Of a stretch of 13,686 bases of DNA, positions 1 through 6,982 are shown piece after piece. The DNA is from CAYOBW01 sp964402115 (GTDB taxonomy: Bacteria; Verrucomicrobiota; Kiritimatiellia; UBA8416; CAYOBW01): assembly GCA_964402115.1 (NCBI GenBank), contig CAYOBW010000191.1, positions 1 through 13,686 of the forward strand. Direction: 5' to 3'. A program made the position numbers and the translations under genes. Numbering within the stretch: position 1 is the stretch's first letter; each line of letters starts with the position of its first letter. The notes beneath the pieces were generated by a model, which worked only from the letters and a program-made list of their open reading frames with translations, searched no databases and was not told where the DNA came from.

Positions 1-2
1 CG

Positions 3-68
3 GCGGATTTGCTGGCGATGCCGGAAGTGGCGTGTTACCGTAATTGGGACCGTGGAGTTCGACAATGA
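3..68 (+). CDS. Possible C-terminal end of an upstream gene (partial)
   Basis: An open frame enters from the left edge and stops at TGA 66-68. It would encode about 21 residues ending NWDRGVRQ. The first codons mostly end in G or C, as the genuine genes here do. The stop lies 44 bp before the next start, so a co-directional neighbour is reasonable. Nothing in so short a tail identifies a family, and a second frame stays open to 104. It is reported as a candidate only. Confidence 0.25.
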   Translation, partial: ADLLAMPEVACYRNWDRGVRQ

Positions 69-112
69 CGGGGGCGATGCACTGAACCGGTCGCGTGCAT
101 GGTGAGGCGACG

Positions 113-298
113 ATGACGGAAGCACGAGAAGCACTCGCGGAGTTGATCGAAGAGTACCGGGACCGCTGCCTGTGGTTCCTGCGACCCGACTACGTGCCTC
201 AGACTCCCGAGGAATGCAGGCGCATCCTTGACCTCATCGAGCGCTATGGCGATCAGGCCGGCTACCGTCGGGCCGAGGAGATCAAAGCATGGCTGTAA
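113..298 (+). CDS. Small conserved-looking protein (61 aa) paired with a nucleotidyltransferase
   Basis: Encodes a 61-residue, charged, probably all-helical protein with no signal peptide or membrane segment, so it is likely cytoplasmic. A first helix (about residues 3-17, EAREALAELIEEYRDR) is followed by CLWFLRPDY, then a second helical stretch ending RRAEEIKAWL. The ATG at 113 is preferred because GGTGAGG (101-107) lies 5 nt upstream. An in-frame GTG at 95 would add six residues but has no ribosome-binding site. Its last codons overlap the start of the next gene by 10 bp, which implies co-translation. I have the impression that similar small proteins often precede NTases of this type, but I cannot verify it. 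It has no helix-turn-helix look, so it is not a standard AbiEi antitoxin. It may be a partner or antitoxin of the NTase; its function is unknown. Confidence 0.72.
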   Translation: MTEAREALAELIEEYRDRCLWFLRPDYVPQTPEECRRILDLIERYGDQAGYRRAEEIKAWL

Positions 299-1104
299 CG
301 CCATTCCAAAGCGAAATCCTGAAGTTGCTGGCCAGGCAGCGGCGCGCGAGCGGGGAAAGCTATGTAGCCGGGGGTGTGGCGTTGAACATGCTCCTGGCGG
401 CTCCCCGCCGCTCCAGGGGTATCGATCTGTTCCACGATACCGAAGCCGCGCTGGCAGCAACCTGGTTGGCGGACCGCGTCGTCCTGGAAGGGAATGGCTG
501 CTCGGTGAAACCGTTGCGGGAGGCGGCGTCGTTCGTTGAAGCCGTGGTCGCGCGCGGAACGGAACGGACGGCTATGCAGTGGGCAAGGGACAGCGCCTTT
601 CGCTTCTTTCCCCTGATCGAGGACGACACCCTGGGACTCACGCTGCATCCCTTCGACCTCGCCACCAACAAGCTGCTGGCCATGGCCGGACGGCTCGAGG
701 TGCGCGACTGGGTGGACGTCATCCACTGCGACGCGGCCCTGCAGCCCTTCGGCTACCTGGCCTGGGCAGCATGCGGCAAGGATCCGGGGTATAATCCCCA
801 CTCGCTCCTGGCTGCCGCCTGTCGCCTGCACTACAGCCAGGTCGAAGTCGACACGCTGGATTTCGAGACGGAAAGCCCGCATGCCTCGGCCTTGGGCGAA
901 CGCTGGCACCGGATGCTTGCGGAAGCCGCCGATGTCTGCGGGAAGCTGCCGCCCAGCCACGTTGGCGAGGCCGTCATTGCACGCGATGCGCGGCTGTTCC
1001 GTGGGAACGTCGCTGAGCTCGCCGCGGCGCTCGCCGCCGGGGCTGTGCTCTACCACCGGGGTTGTATTGGCGGCGCCTGGCCGCGGATCGTCGGGCAGGC
1101 GTGA
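289..1104 (+). CDS. Nucleotidyltransferase, AbiEii/AbiGii-toxin-like fold, with altered active site
   Basis: Encodes 271 aa, cytoplasmic. The N-terminal part has the NTase glycine signature (YVAGGVALNMLL, residues 25-36) and then the active-site strand RRSRGIDLFHD. A later core segment reads LHPFDLATNKLLAMAGRLEVRDWVDV (key residues D, NK, R, RD, D), a known hallmark of AbiEii-like proteins, followed by a GKDPGYNP motif. Members transfer a nucleotide to a substrate, and some act as toxins. In relatives as I remember them the strand reads D-x-D; here the first Asp is Gly (GGT at 418-420, one transition from GAT), which may disable catalysis. It is coupled to the 61-aa protein by a 10-bp overlap. 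The ATG at 289 has no strong ribosome-binding site of its own, consistent with coupling. The fold assignment is solid; a toxin or phage-defence role is inference. Confidence 0.8.
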   Translation: MAVTPFQSEILKLLARQRRASGESYVAGGVALNMLLAAPRRSRGIDLFHDTEAALAATWLADRVVLEGNGCSVKPLREAASFVEAVVARGTERTAMQWARDSAFRFFPLIEDDTLGLTLHPFDLATNKLLAMAGRLEVRDWVDVIHCDAALQPFGYLAWAACGKDPGYNPHSLLAAACRLHYSQVEVDTLDFETESPHASALGERWHRMLAEAADVCGKLPPSHVGEAVIARDARLFRGNVAELAAALAAGAVLYHRGCIGGAWPRIVGQA

Positions 1105-1130
1105 CGCCCATGCAGGCGTTGGCGCTCTTG

Positions 1131-1327
1131 CCGCCTGAAGGCGAATGGCACCTAGCTAGGGACTTCCCCTTCCGCACCCACCCCCCGCTTCGCGTACCCC
1201 TCCAAGGAGGGGAGCTTGTTGATTCGGAATGCTTTACATACACTCCCCTCCTCCGGAGGGGTGGCCGCAGGCCGGGGTGGGTTGCACCTTGAAAGAGCTT
1301 AACGACGTGCCATTCGCCTGACGGCGG
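1131..1327. repeat. Palindromic MITE-like intergenic repeat
   Basis: This ~197-bp element nearly fills the space between two convergent genes. Its outer arms, 1131-1151 and 1307-1327, are inverted copies matching at 18 of 21 positions, including the 13-bp core AGGCGAATGGCAC. Inner inverted arms (about 1174-1214 and 1243-1285) pair GCACCCACCCC with GGGGTGGGTTGC and CCCCTCC/GGAGGGG blocks with each other. Each inner arm also holds its own short hairpin (CCCTCCAAGGAGGG and CCTCCGGAGG). No believable coding frame lies inside. Similar GGAGGGGTGGCC...GGGGTGGG palindromes are, from memory, common intergenic repeats in several GC-rich bacteria. Transcripts from either side would fold strongly, so it may also act as a bidirectional terminator. 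Confidence 0.7.
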
Positions 1328-1363
1328 CGGCAGACCGCGCACCCGGTTCGGGAACGGGGGTCG

Positions 1364-3112
1364 TTATTCCGTCTGCCCTGCGCCCCGGACGCTGACGCGG
1401 TAAACCGCGCCCGTGGCCGGCGGAGCGGGATCGGCAAACGTGTTTGTCGGCGCGGTGGGCGGCAGCGCCCCCGTGAGCGCCTGCCAGTCGCCGGCGCGGA
1501 GATCCGCGCGGCGCCAGACGCGGTAGTTGCGCCCCTCGACGCTCGGCCACGCCAGCGCAATCCCGCCGCCGCTGTCCGCCGCGGGCGGCGCGGCCTGCAC
1601 GCGCAGGAGCGAGTGCGGGTCGCGCGGGTCCGTGCCGGCCGCGTCCTCGACCCGGTCGGTCGCCCCGTCGCGATCGAAATCGGTGGCGTCGCCCTGCGCC
1701 ACCGTGAGCGACCCGAACTGCGCCAGCTCCCACAGGTCGCCGCAACCGTCTTCGTCCACGTCGTACATGGCTCGCGCATACCGCTGTCCCAACCCGATTA
1801 CGCCCGGCGTGTCGAAATGCGTGCCGTCCACCGTCGCGAAGCCATCCGTGCCGGCGAACCCGATCAGCGCGTCCGCGCCCAAGCCGCGCAGCGCGGAGCG
1901 CACGACGGCGCTCTTGTTCGAGGCCAGGTCACCGACCGCCACGCGCAGCGCAGGCAGGCCGAGGTCGGTGCGCAGGCGGGCGAGCAGGTTGGAGAAGTTC
2001 GCGGCGTACTGCGAGGCGTGAGGCTCCGACTGGTCGCTTTCGCCCTGGTGCCAGAGGAACCCCTGCACCGTGTAGCGGTCGCCGGCGGCGGTCAGGTCCG
2101 CCAGCGCCTGCCGCACCGTGTTCGTCAGTTCGGCGTAGAGGTACGCCGTGGCCGGGTTCCAGTCCGTGTTCAGGCTGGTCGCGCCCTGCGACACCTTGAT
2201 CAGCGCGAGCGGGCGGCCGGGCTCGAGGCGCTGCATCTCCGTCGCGAAGCCCAGCTCGGGGCCGAAACGGTCGGAGGGCAACGCGCCGCTGAACCCCGGA
2301 GGCACGCTGCACCCCGGCGCCAGCGCCTGCCAGCCGGCGGCATAGCCGGCGCCCGCGGGGTTGCGGTAGCGGATCGGCACGTCGGGCTGGCTCGCCGCCC
2401 ACCCCGCCAGGGCGCCCGTCAGGCCGGACGTGTAGCCGCGGCCATCCATGTTCGATTGCCCCGCCAGGATGTAGACGTCGCGGTGCACGGGGGGCGCCAC
2501 TTCAAGCGTGGCCTGCCCGCGCCGGAACCGCGCGCCGCCCGCGTTGTTGCTGGCGTGCGTCACCCCGGCGAGGACCAGGGTGACGCGCTGGTCGTGGACG
2601 CAGGCGGCCAGGTCCGGCACGGTGAACGCGTACGCGGCGCCGACGGCGGCGGGCTGTATGTAGACGGGGCCGCCGCGCTTGCTCGCCGATGCGGCCCCCG
2701 CCGTGAGCATGCCGTTGCCGGCCTTGTCGTTGGCCTGCGCCGCGTTCCAGGTGACGGTCTCGGCGAAGTCGTCATAGGCCTGGTTCAGGACCCAGAGCTG
2801 CAGGTTCTGCGCGTTGGCCGCCGCGCAGACGACCTGGAAACGCCCGGCCGCACCGGCCGGCAGCTCGACGCCGGCGAGATCGAACTGGAAATACGCCTTG
2901 CGCACATAGTCGAGATCGGCTTGATACTTGACATGGACGTAGCCCGCCGCGGCCTCGTCCTGGTCCTGTGCCGCGGAGGCGCCCCCCCGCACGGTCGCCT
3001 CCGCGCGCACGGTGACGGCCGGGCCCGGCCGAACGGTTGTGCCCAGCACGAGCGCCGCACCGATGACGCGGCAGGCACGGTTGAAGTGGCAGGTCTGCAT
3101 GCTGGTTTTCAC
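1364..3112 (-). CDS. Secreted sialate O-acetylesterase-type (SGNH/GQSN) esterase with carbohydrate-binding and Ca-binding modules
   Basis: Encodes 582 aa from GTG 3112, or 578 aa from ATG 3100; neither has a clear ribosome-binding site, and ATG 3100 is a real alternative. The N-terminus is basic then hydrophobic (VIGAALVLGTTV), a weak export signal. Residues ~35-205 form a beta-rich DNRLRE/CBM96-like module (YVRKAYFQFDL). Residues ~210-450 are the SASA/DUF303 esterase: GQSN (218-221, nucleophile S220), HQGESD (355-360), and DGTHF (D429, H432) completing the triad. Next come two Ca-loop motifs, DVDEDGCGDLWE (451-462) and DFDRDGATDRVED (478-490), then a C-terminal beta module (~515-578, WPSVEGRNYRVWRRADL). 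The family removes acetyl groups from sialic acid or plant and algal glycans; the substrate here is unknown. It follows the sulfatase after 24 bp, so the two are probably one operon acting on the same glycan. Confidence 0.88.
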   Translation of the reverse strand: MKTSMQTCHFNRACRVIGAALVLGTTVRPGPAVTVRAEATVRGGASAAQDQDEAAAGYVHVKYQADLDYVRKAYFQFDLAGVELPAGAAGRFQVVCAAANAQNLQLWVLNQAYDDFAETVTWNAAQANDKAGNGMLTAGAASASKRGGPVYIQPAAVGAAYAFTVPDLAACVHDQRVTLVLAGVTHASNNAGGARFRRGQATLEVAPPVHRDVYILAGQSNMDGRGYTSGLTGALAGWAASQPDVPIRYRNPAGAGYAAGWQALAPGCSVPPGFSGALPSDRFGPELGFATEMQRLEPGRPLALIKVSQGATSLNTDWNPATAYLYAELTNTVRQALADLTAAGDRYTVQGFLWHQGESDQSEPHASQYAANFSNLLARLRTDLGLPALRVAVGDLASNKSAVVRSALRGLGADALIGFAGTDGFATVDGTHFDTPGVIGLGQRYARAMYDVDEDGCGDLWELAQFGSLTVAQGDATDFDRDGATDRVEDAAGTDPRDPHSLLRVQAAPPAADSGGGIALAWPSVEGRNYRVWRRADLRAGDWQALTGALPPTAPTNTFADPAPPATGAVYRVSVRGAGQTE

Positions 3113-3136
3113 GGGCCAGGCAGGGCGCCGGCCGCG

Positions 3137-4612
3137 TTACCGGCCCTCCCGCGCCCACTGTCGCATGAGGCCGATATTCCGCTCGACGGCCTCACGGCGG
3201 CCGGGACTCTTGCGCAGCTGGTCCAGGTACACGGCCATGTCGCTGTCGTACATGCGCTCCGGCTCCGGCCCGCGGTCGCCGGTCTCCTGCATCCAGCGGT
3301 CCAGCCTGGCGCGCAACCCCTCCAGCGTCGCGCGGCACTCCGGCGCGGCGGCGAGGTTCCGGGTCTCGAACGGGTCGGCCTCCACGTCGTAAAGCTCCTC
3401 GGGCGGCCGCGCGGGGGCGAAGAGCAGCATCTCCTGCTCGGCGCTGAGCCGGCCCGCGGCGTGCAGCTCGCGCAGGCGCACCACCGTTTCCTTGGTGTCC
3501 TTGTAGTCGTTCGGTTGCAGCAGCGGCCGTTGCGGATGGAAGTTCCGGATGTACTTGAACCGCTCCGTCCGCACGCTGCGGATGCGGTCCACGGTCTCGT
3601 CGCAGCGATCGCGGGCCGCGAAGACGGCGTCGCGCCCGACGTAGTTCGTCGCGAACACGTCGCGCCCCTGCATCCACGCGGGCACGGCCAGGCCCGCCCG
3701 CCCCAGCGACAGCGCCGCCATGTCGATGTGCTCGATGAGGTCCGCGCGCACCGCCCCGCGCGCAATGCCCGGCCCGCGCACGAGGAACGGCGTCCGGATG
3801 CCGCCGTCGTAGAGGAACTGCTTCTCGCGCGCCGCGCTGATGCCGTTGTCGCCCATGAACACGATGAGGGTTTGCTCGAGCACGCCCTCGTCCTCCAGGC
3901 GCTTGAGGATCCCGCCGAGTTGCCAGTCGCAGTAGCGGAGGCAGTCGAGGTACTGCGCCCAGTCCGCGAGGAGCACGGGGTCGCGCGGGTAGTACGGCGG
4001 CAGCGTGACATCCTCGGGCCGGGTCAGCTTGCCCAGGGCCTGCGGGGCGACCTCGCGATACCAGCGCCCGTCGTCGTTCCGGTTCTTGCCGCCCCATAGC
4101 TGGATCTGCGCGAAGAAGGGCTGCCCCGGCCGGCGCCCGGCCCAGTCGCTGCCGTCGTAGCTGCCCGCGTCCCATTCGAAGTTGTAGTCGGTCTTGCCCA
4201 GGCCCTTGCCCTTCGCCGGCCAGGCGCCGTTGCACGTGTAGTAGCCGGCGCGCTTGAACAGCGCCGGCACGGGCTCCACGCCCGCGGGCAGCCGGATCTT
4301 CTCCGCGCCGCGCCCGCTGCGGTGCTGGTGCGCGCCGAGGCTGGTCTGGTACATGCCCGTGATCATCGCCGAGCGCGAGGGCGAGCAGACGGAGGCCGTC
4401 AGGAACGCGCGCGCGAACCGGGTGCCCTCGCGGGCCAGGCGGTCGATGTGCGGCGTGGCAATGGCCCGCTCCCCGTAGCACGGCAGCTCGGCGCCGGCGT
4501 CGTCCATCACGATCCAGAGAATGTTCGGCCGGACGGGTGCGGCCGGCGTTTCCGCGCGCAGGACGGCGGCGGCAAACAGCAGGGCAGCGGCAGCGCTGGA
4601 ACGTGCGAGCAT
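3137..4612 (-). CDS. Secreted type I (formylglycine) sulfatase
   Basis: Encodes 491 aa. A signal peptide (about residues 1-20, MLARSSAAAALLFAAAVLRA) directs export. The metal-binding start NILWIVMDD (D37, D38) is followed by the maturation motif VCSPSRSAMITG, with C76 as the predicted formylglycine and R80. FMGDNG (D255, N256) and REKQFLYDGGIRTPF (K264) complete the usual active-site set. The region FFAQIQLWGGK replaces the PHxP segment of many sulfatases. With LPPYYPRDP and DWAQYL it resembles N-sulfoglucosamine sulfohydrolase-like bacterial sulfatases (subfamily from memory). It should hydrolyse a sulfate ester or sulfamate on a polysaccharide. ATG 4612 is chosen because a perfect GGAGGT sits 5 nt upstream; an in-frame ATG at 4657 would add 15 residues and hide the signal peptide. 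The frame is open far upstream only by GC bias. It leads the operon with the esterase. The enzyme that makes formylglycine is not in the window. Confidence 0.93.
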   Translation of the reverse strand: MLARSSAAAALLFAAAVLRAETPAAPVRPNILWIVMDDAGAELPCYGERAIATPHIDRLAREGTRFARAFLTASVCSPSRSAMITGMYQTSLGAHQHRSGRGAEKIRLPAGVEPVPALFKRAGYYTCNGAWPAKGKGLGKTDYNFEWDAGSYDGSDWAGRRPGQPFFAQIQLWGGKNRNDDGRWYREVAPQALGKLTRPEDVTLPPYYPRDPVLLADWAQYLDCLRYCDWQLGGILKRLEDEGVLEQTLIVFMGDNGISAAREKQFLYDGGIRTPFLVRGPGIARGAVRADLIEHIDMAALSLGRAGLAVPAWMQGRDVFATNYVGRDAVFAARDRCDETVDRIRSVRTERFKYIRNFHPQRPLLQPNDYKDTKETVVRLRELHAAGRLSAEQEMLLFAPARPPEELYDVEADPFETRNLAAAPECRATLEGLRARLDRWMQETGDRGPEPERMYDSDMAVYLDQLRKSPGRREAVERNIGLMRQWAREGR

Positions 4613-4617
4613 GAACG

Positions 4618-4623
4618 ACCTCC
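4618..4623 (-). promoter_or_regulatory. Ribosome-binding site fixing the sulfatase start
   Basis: On the minus strand this reads GGAGGT, 5 nt before ATG 4612. It decides between this start and the upstream in-frame ATG at 4657, which lacks such a site. Confidence 0.75.
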
Positions 4624-4665
4624 GCGGGGCCGGCGCAACAGCGGGCCAACCCTGCATGCCGGGGT

Positions 4666-4693
4666 AATCTACCGCACGCGCCGCCGGTGTCAA
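4666..4693 (-). promoter_or_regulatory. Sigma70-type promoter for the sulfatase-esterase operon
   Basis: On the minus strand a perfect -35 TTGACA (4688-4693) is followed after 16 nt by TAGATT (4666-4671), a 4-of-6 match to the -10 consensus. Transcription would begin near 4659, giving a leader of about 47 nt that contains the sulfatase ribosome-binding site. The divergent aminotransferase gene starts only 52 bp from the -35 box. No convincing forward promoter is visible in this 132-bp intergenic region. Confidence 0.55.
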
Positions 4694-4744
4694 CCGGATA
4701 GACTCCGGCAACCCGGCTTGCGCCGGGGCCGGCGATCGGCGATC

Positions 4745-5944
4745 ATGCGCGCCATGAACGCTGCTGCCATCCGCGACCTGTTCCTGCTCGATCCCGGCGT
4801 CGTGTTCCTGAACCACGGCTCGTTCGGCGCGCGGCCGCGCGAGGTGCTCGACGCGCAGGACGAGCTGCGCCGCCGGCTCGAGGCCAACCCCGTGGCGTTC
4901 CTGGGCCGGCGCTCGGGGGCGCTCATGGACGAGGCGCTCGCCGCGCTCGGCGCCTACCTCGGCGCGCACCCCGGAAACCTGGCGTTCGTCCCCAACGCCA
5001 CCACCGCGGTGAACGTGGCGGCGCGCTCCGTCGCGCTCGCGGCGGGCGACGAGGTGGTGGCCTCGGACCACGAGTACGGCGCCTGCGCCCACGCCTTCGC
5101 GCGCCTCTGCGCGGCGCGCGGCGCGGTGTACCGCCCGGTGGCCGTGCCCGTGCCCTACCGGGGCGACGCGGACTTCCTCGCGCGGATCGGGGCCGCCCTC
5201 ACGCCGCGCACGCGCGTGCTCTTTCTCTCGCACATCGCGAGCGCCACGGCCCTGCGTTTCCCGGTGGCAGCCGCCTGCCGGCTGGCGCGGTCGCGCGGCA
5301 TCGCCACCGTCATCGACGGCGCCCACGCCCCGGGCCAGCTTCCGCTCGACATCGAGAACCTGGGGGCGGACTTCTACGCGGGCAACTGCCACAAGTGGAT
5401 GTGCGCGCCGCTCGGCTCGGCGTTCCTGTACGCGCGGCCGGAGCGCCACGCCGCGGTCGAGCCGCCCGTGACGAGCTGGGGTCTCTGCGCGGAGGCCGCC
5501 GGGAGCGCGGCCCATGACGCCTACGCGGGCACGCACCCCCTCGCGCGGCGGCTCCTCTGGCAGGGCACGCGGGACCTGACGCCCTTCCTGGCCGTGCCAG
5601 CCGCCATCCGCTTCCTCGCGCGCTGCGACGGTCCGCCCGCCATCGCGCGCGCCGCGGCCCTGGCCGCCGACACCGCGCGGCGGGCTGCGGCGCTGCTCGG
5701 CCTGGAGCCGGTCGTACAGGAGGGCTCGGGCGTGCGCATGGCGCTCATCCCCCTGCCCCCGTGCGACGGCAGGGCCGTGCAAGCCGCGCTCTGCGCCGAA
5801 CACCGCATCGAGGTCCCCGCCACGACGTACGGCGACCGTGCCTTCCTGCGCCTGTCGTTCCACGCCTACAACAGCGCCCGCGACGCCGAGGCGGTGCTCG
5901 CCGCCCTGCCGGACGTGCTGGCCCGGCAAAGGGGAGGCGGGTGA
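4745..5944 (+). CDS. Class V PLP-dependent aminotransferase, isopenicillin N epimerase-like
   Basis: Encodes 399 aa, the usual length for the family, cytoplasmic. FLNHGSFGARP (21-31) and the phosphate-binding region FVPNATTAVN (81-90) are typical. D191 in VIDGAHAPGQ binds the pyridine nitrogen of PLP, K217 in NCHKWMCAPLGSAF forms the Schiff base, and QGTRDLTPFLAVPAA (273-287) matches the CefD-like subgroup. Family members epimerise, desulfurate or transaminate amino acids; the substrate cannot be read from sequence, and no beta-lactam genes are nearby, so the cefD name is not warranted. The start is uncertain: ATG 4745 or ATG 4754, neither with a clear ribosome-binding site. A 7-bp tandem GGCGATC sits directly upstream (4731-4744). 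The stop overlaps the next gene's start (GTGA), so the two are probably translated together. Confidence 0.9.
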   Translation: MRAMNAAAIRDLFLLDPGVVFLNHGSFGARPREVLDAQDELRRRLEANPVAFLGRRSGALMDEALAALGAYLGAHPGNLAFVPNATTAVNVAARSVALAAGDEVVASDHEYGACAHAFARLCAARGAVYRPVAVPVPYRGDADFLARIGAALTPRTRVLFLSHIASATALRFPVAAACRLARSRGIATVIDGAHAPGQLPLDIENLGADFYAGNCHKWMCAPLGSAFLYARPERHAAVEPPVTSWGLCAEAAGSAAHDAYAGTHPLARRLLWQGTRDLTPFLAVPAAIRFLARCDGPPAIARAAALAADTARRAAALLGLEPVVQEGSGVRMALIPLPPCDGRAVQAALCAEHRIEVPATTYGDRAFLRLSFHAYNSARDAEAVLAALPDVLARQRGGG

Positions 5945-6933
5945 TCACGCGCGAATCGCCCCTTGCAATCACGGGAACGCACCGGCACACTCCCCCCGTG
6001 CACAGGCTGGAAAAACGACTGCTGTGGTCCGTTGGCGCCGTGCTCGTGGCCGCCGGTGCGCTGGCGGTTGAGCCTGCGCCGGCCGCCGCCAGGGATGCGC
6101 CGGCGACCGTGGCGCCGGCGTTCGACAAGAACATTGCCGACCTGATTGCCGCCGTCAGCGACGCGCAGATCCGGGAGGCCGCGGTTGCCCTGCAGGACCT
6201 CGGCTCGCGCGCCTGGGGCCAGCCCGGGAACGCGCGGGCCGCCGCGTACATTCACGGGCGTTTGTCCGGCATGCCCAGCCTCACGGTCGCATACCAGGAC
6301 GGGGCGCTCAGCAATGTGGTGGCCACACTGAAGGGCACGGATCCGGCCGCCGCCGGCGTCTTCATCGTGGGCGCCCACTATGACAGCGTCTCGCCGGTGA
6401 TCACGAACGCGCCCGGGGCGACCGACAACGCGGCCGGGGTCGCTTCCGTTCTCGAGTATGCGAGGGTGCTGGGGCGCCGCCGGTTCAAGCACACGATCCT
6501 GTTCGCCTTCTGGAACCGCGAGGAAACGGGACTCCTCGGGAGCCGGAGCTTTGTCGAGCGGGCGAAGCGCACGCAGATGCCGATCGGGCTGTACCTCAAC
6601 AACGATTCCATTGCCTTCGATCCGGGGAACCGGTTCGTGCTCGACATCCTCTTCAACAGGCAGGCGGAGCCCTTCCGGAACATGCTGGCGGAACACATCG
6701 CCGCCTATGGCATCGGCTTTGCGCGGCTAACCGATAACCTGCACAAATGCGGCGGCGACCACTCGCCCTTCTGGGCCAACGGATTCCCTGCGCTGTCCAC
6801 CCATCAGGAGGAGCACGGCGCGCATTATCACGGGACGGACGACACGGCGGACAAGATCAACCTGCGTTACGCCCGCCTGAACATGCAGGCGGGCATGTCG
6901 GTCCTGGCCCGCCTGGCCGGCCTGCAGCCCTAG
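5941..6933 (+). CDS. Secreted M28-family zinc aminopeptidase
   Basis: Encodes 330 aa. After a basic leader, a hydrophobic helix (about residues 28-42, LLWSVGAVLVAAGALA) and an Ala-rich stretch indicate export or membrane anchoring. The peptidase core shows every metal ligand expected of the M28 family: H146 (GAHYDS), bridging D162 (GATDNAAG), catalytic E194 and ligand E195 (NREETGLLGS), D222 (LNNDSIAF) and a C-terminal His in HYHGTDDTADK (H297). It should remove N-terminal amino acids from peptides with two zinc ions. GTG 5941 is preferred because it overlaps the previous stop as GTGA and GGGGAGG (5931-5937) precedes it. GTG 5998 would give a tidier signal peptide (residues HRLEKRLL onward) but has no ribosome-binding site. 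Coupling to the PLP enzyme suggests a shared peptide or amino-acid pathway; that is inference. Confidence 0.9.
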   Translation: MITRESPLAITGTHRHTPPVHRLEKRLLWSVGAVLVAAGALAVEPAPAAARDAPATVAPAFDKNIADLIAAVSDAQIREAAVALQDLGSRAWGQPGNARAAAYIHGRLSGMPSLTVAYQDGALSNVVATLKGTDPAAAGVFIVGAHYDSVSPVITNAPGATDNAAGVASVLEYARVLGRRRFKHTILFAFWNREETGLLGSRSFVERAKRTQMPIGLYLNNDSIAFDPGNRFVLDILFNRQAEPFRNMLAEHIAAYGIGFARLTDNLHKCGGDHSPFWANGFPALSTHQEEHGAHYHGTDDTADKINLRYARLNMQAGMSVLARLAGLQP

Positions 6934-6955
6934 CCCTTCTGAGCCCGCCACGGCG

Positions 6956-6982
6956 GCAGCGCGGGGCTTGCAGCGCGGGGCT
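6956..6982 (+). repeat. 13-bp direct repeat upstream of thiS
   Basis: GCAGCGCGGGGCT occurs perfectly twice, at 6956-6968 and 6970-6982, with a 14-bp period. The second copy contains part of the dyad TGCAGC-N5-GCTGCA (6969-6985). It overlaps the proposed thiS promoter and may be a regulator site or simply a slippage duplication. Confidence 0.5.

Noticed and set aside
262..1056. Minus-strand open frame opposite the nucleotidyltransferase
   Set aside because: No ribosome-binding site or family motif; the plus strand carries the NTase signatures.
1062..1292. Small open frame running through the palindromic repeat
   Set aside because: Its second half is encoded by the inverted repeat itself and by low-complexity Pro/Gly codons; not a believable protein.
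1613..4099. Long plus-strand open frame (828 codons) across the esterase and sulfatase genes
   Set aside because: It is antisense to two genes with full catalytic motifs and its translation is Arg/Val/His-rich and low in structure; it is a shadow frame.
4613..5929. Open frame continuing upstream of the sulfatase, antisense through the whole aminotransferase gene, giving a 930-residue product
   Set aside because: The signal peptide and perfect ribosome-binding site place the start at 4612. The antisense portion is Arg/Gly/Ala-rich with no domain, the usual result of GC-rich codon use on the other strand.
4745..5944. Naming the class V aminotransferase as true isopenicillin N epimerase (cefD)
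   Set aside because: No other beta-lactam biosynthesis genes are present, and this subgroup includes many enzymes with different substrates.
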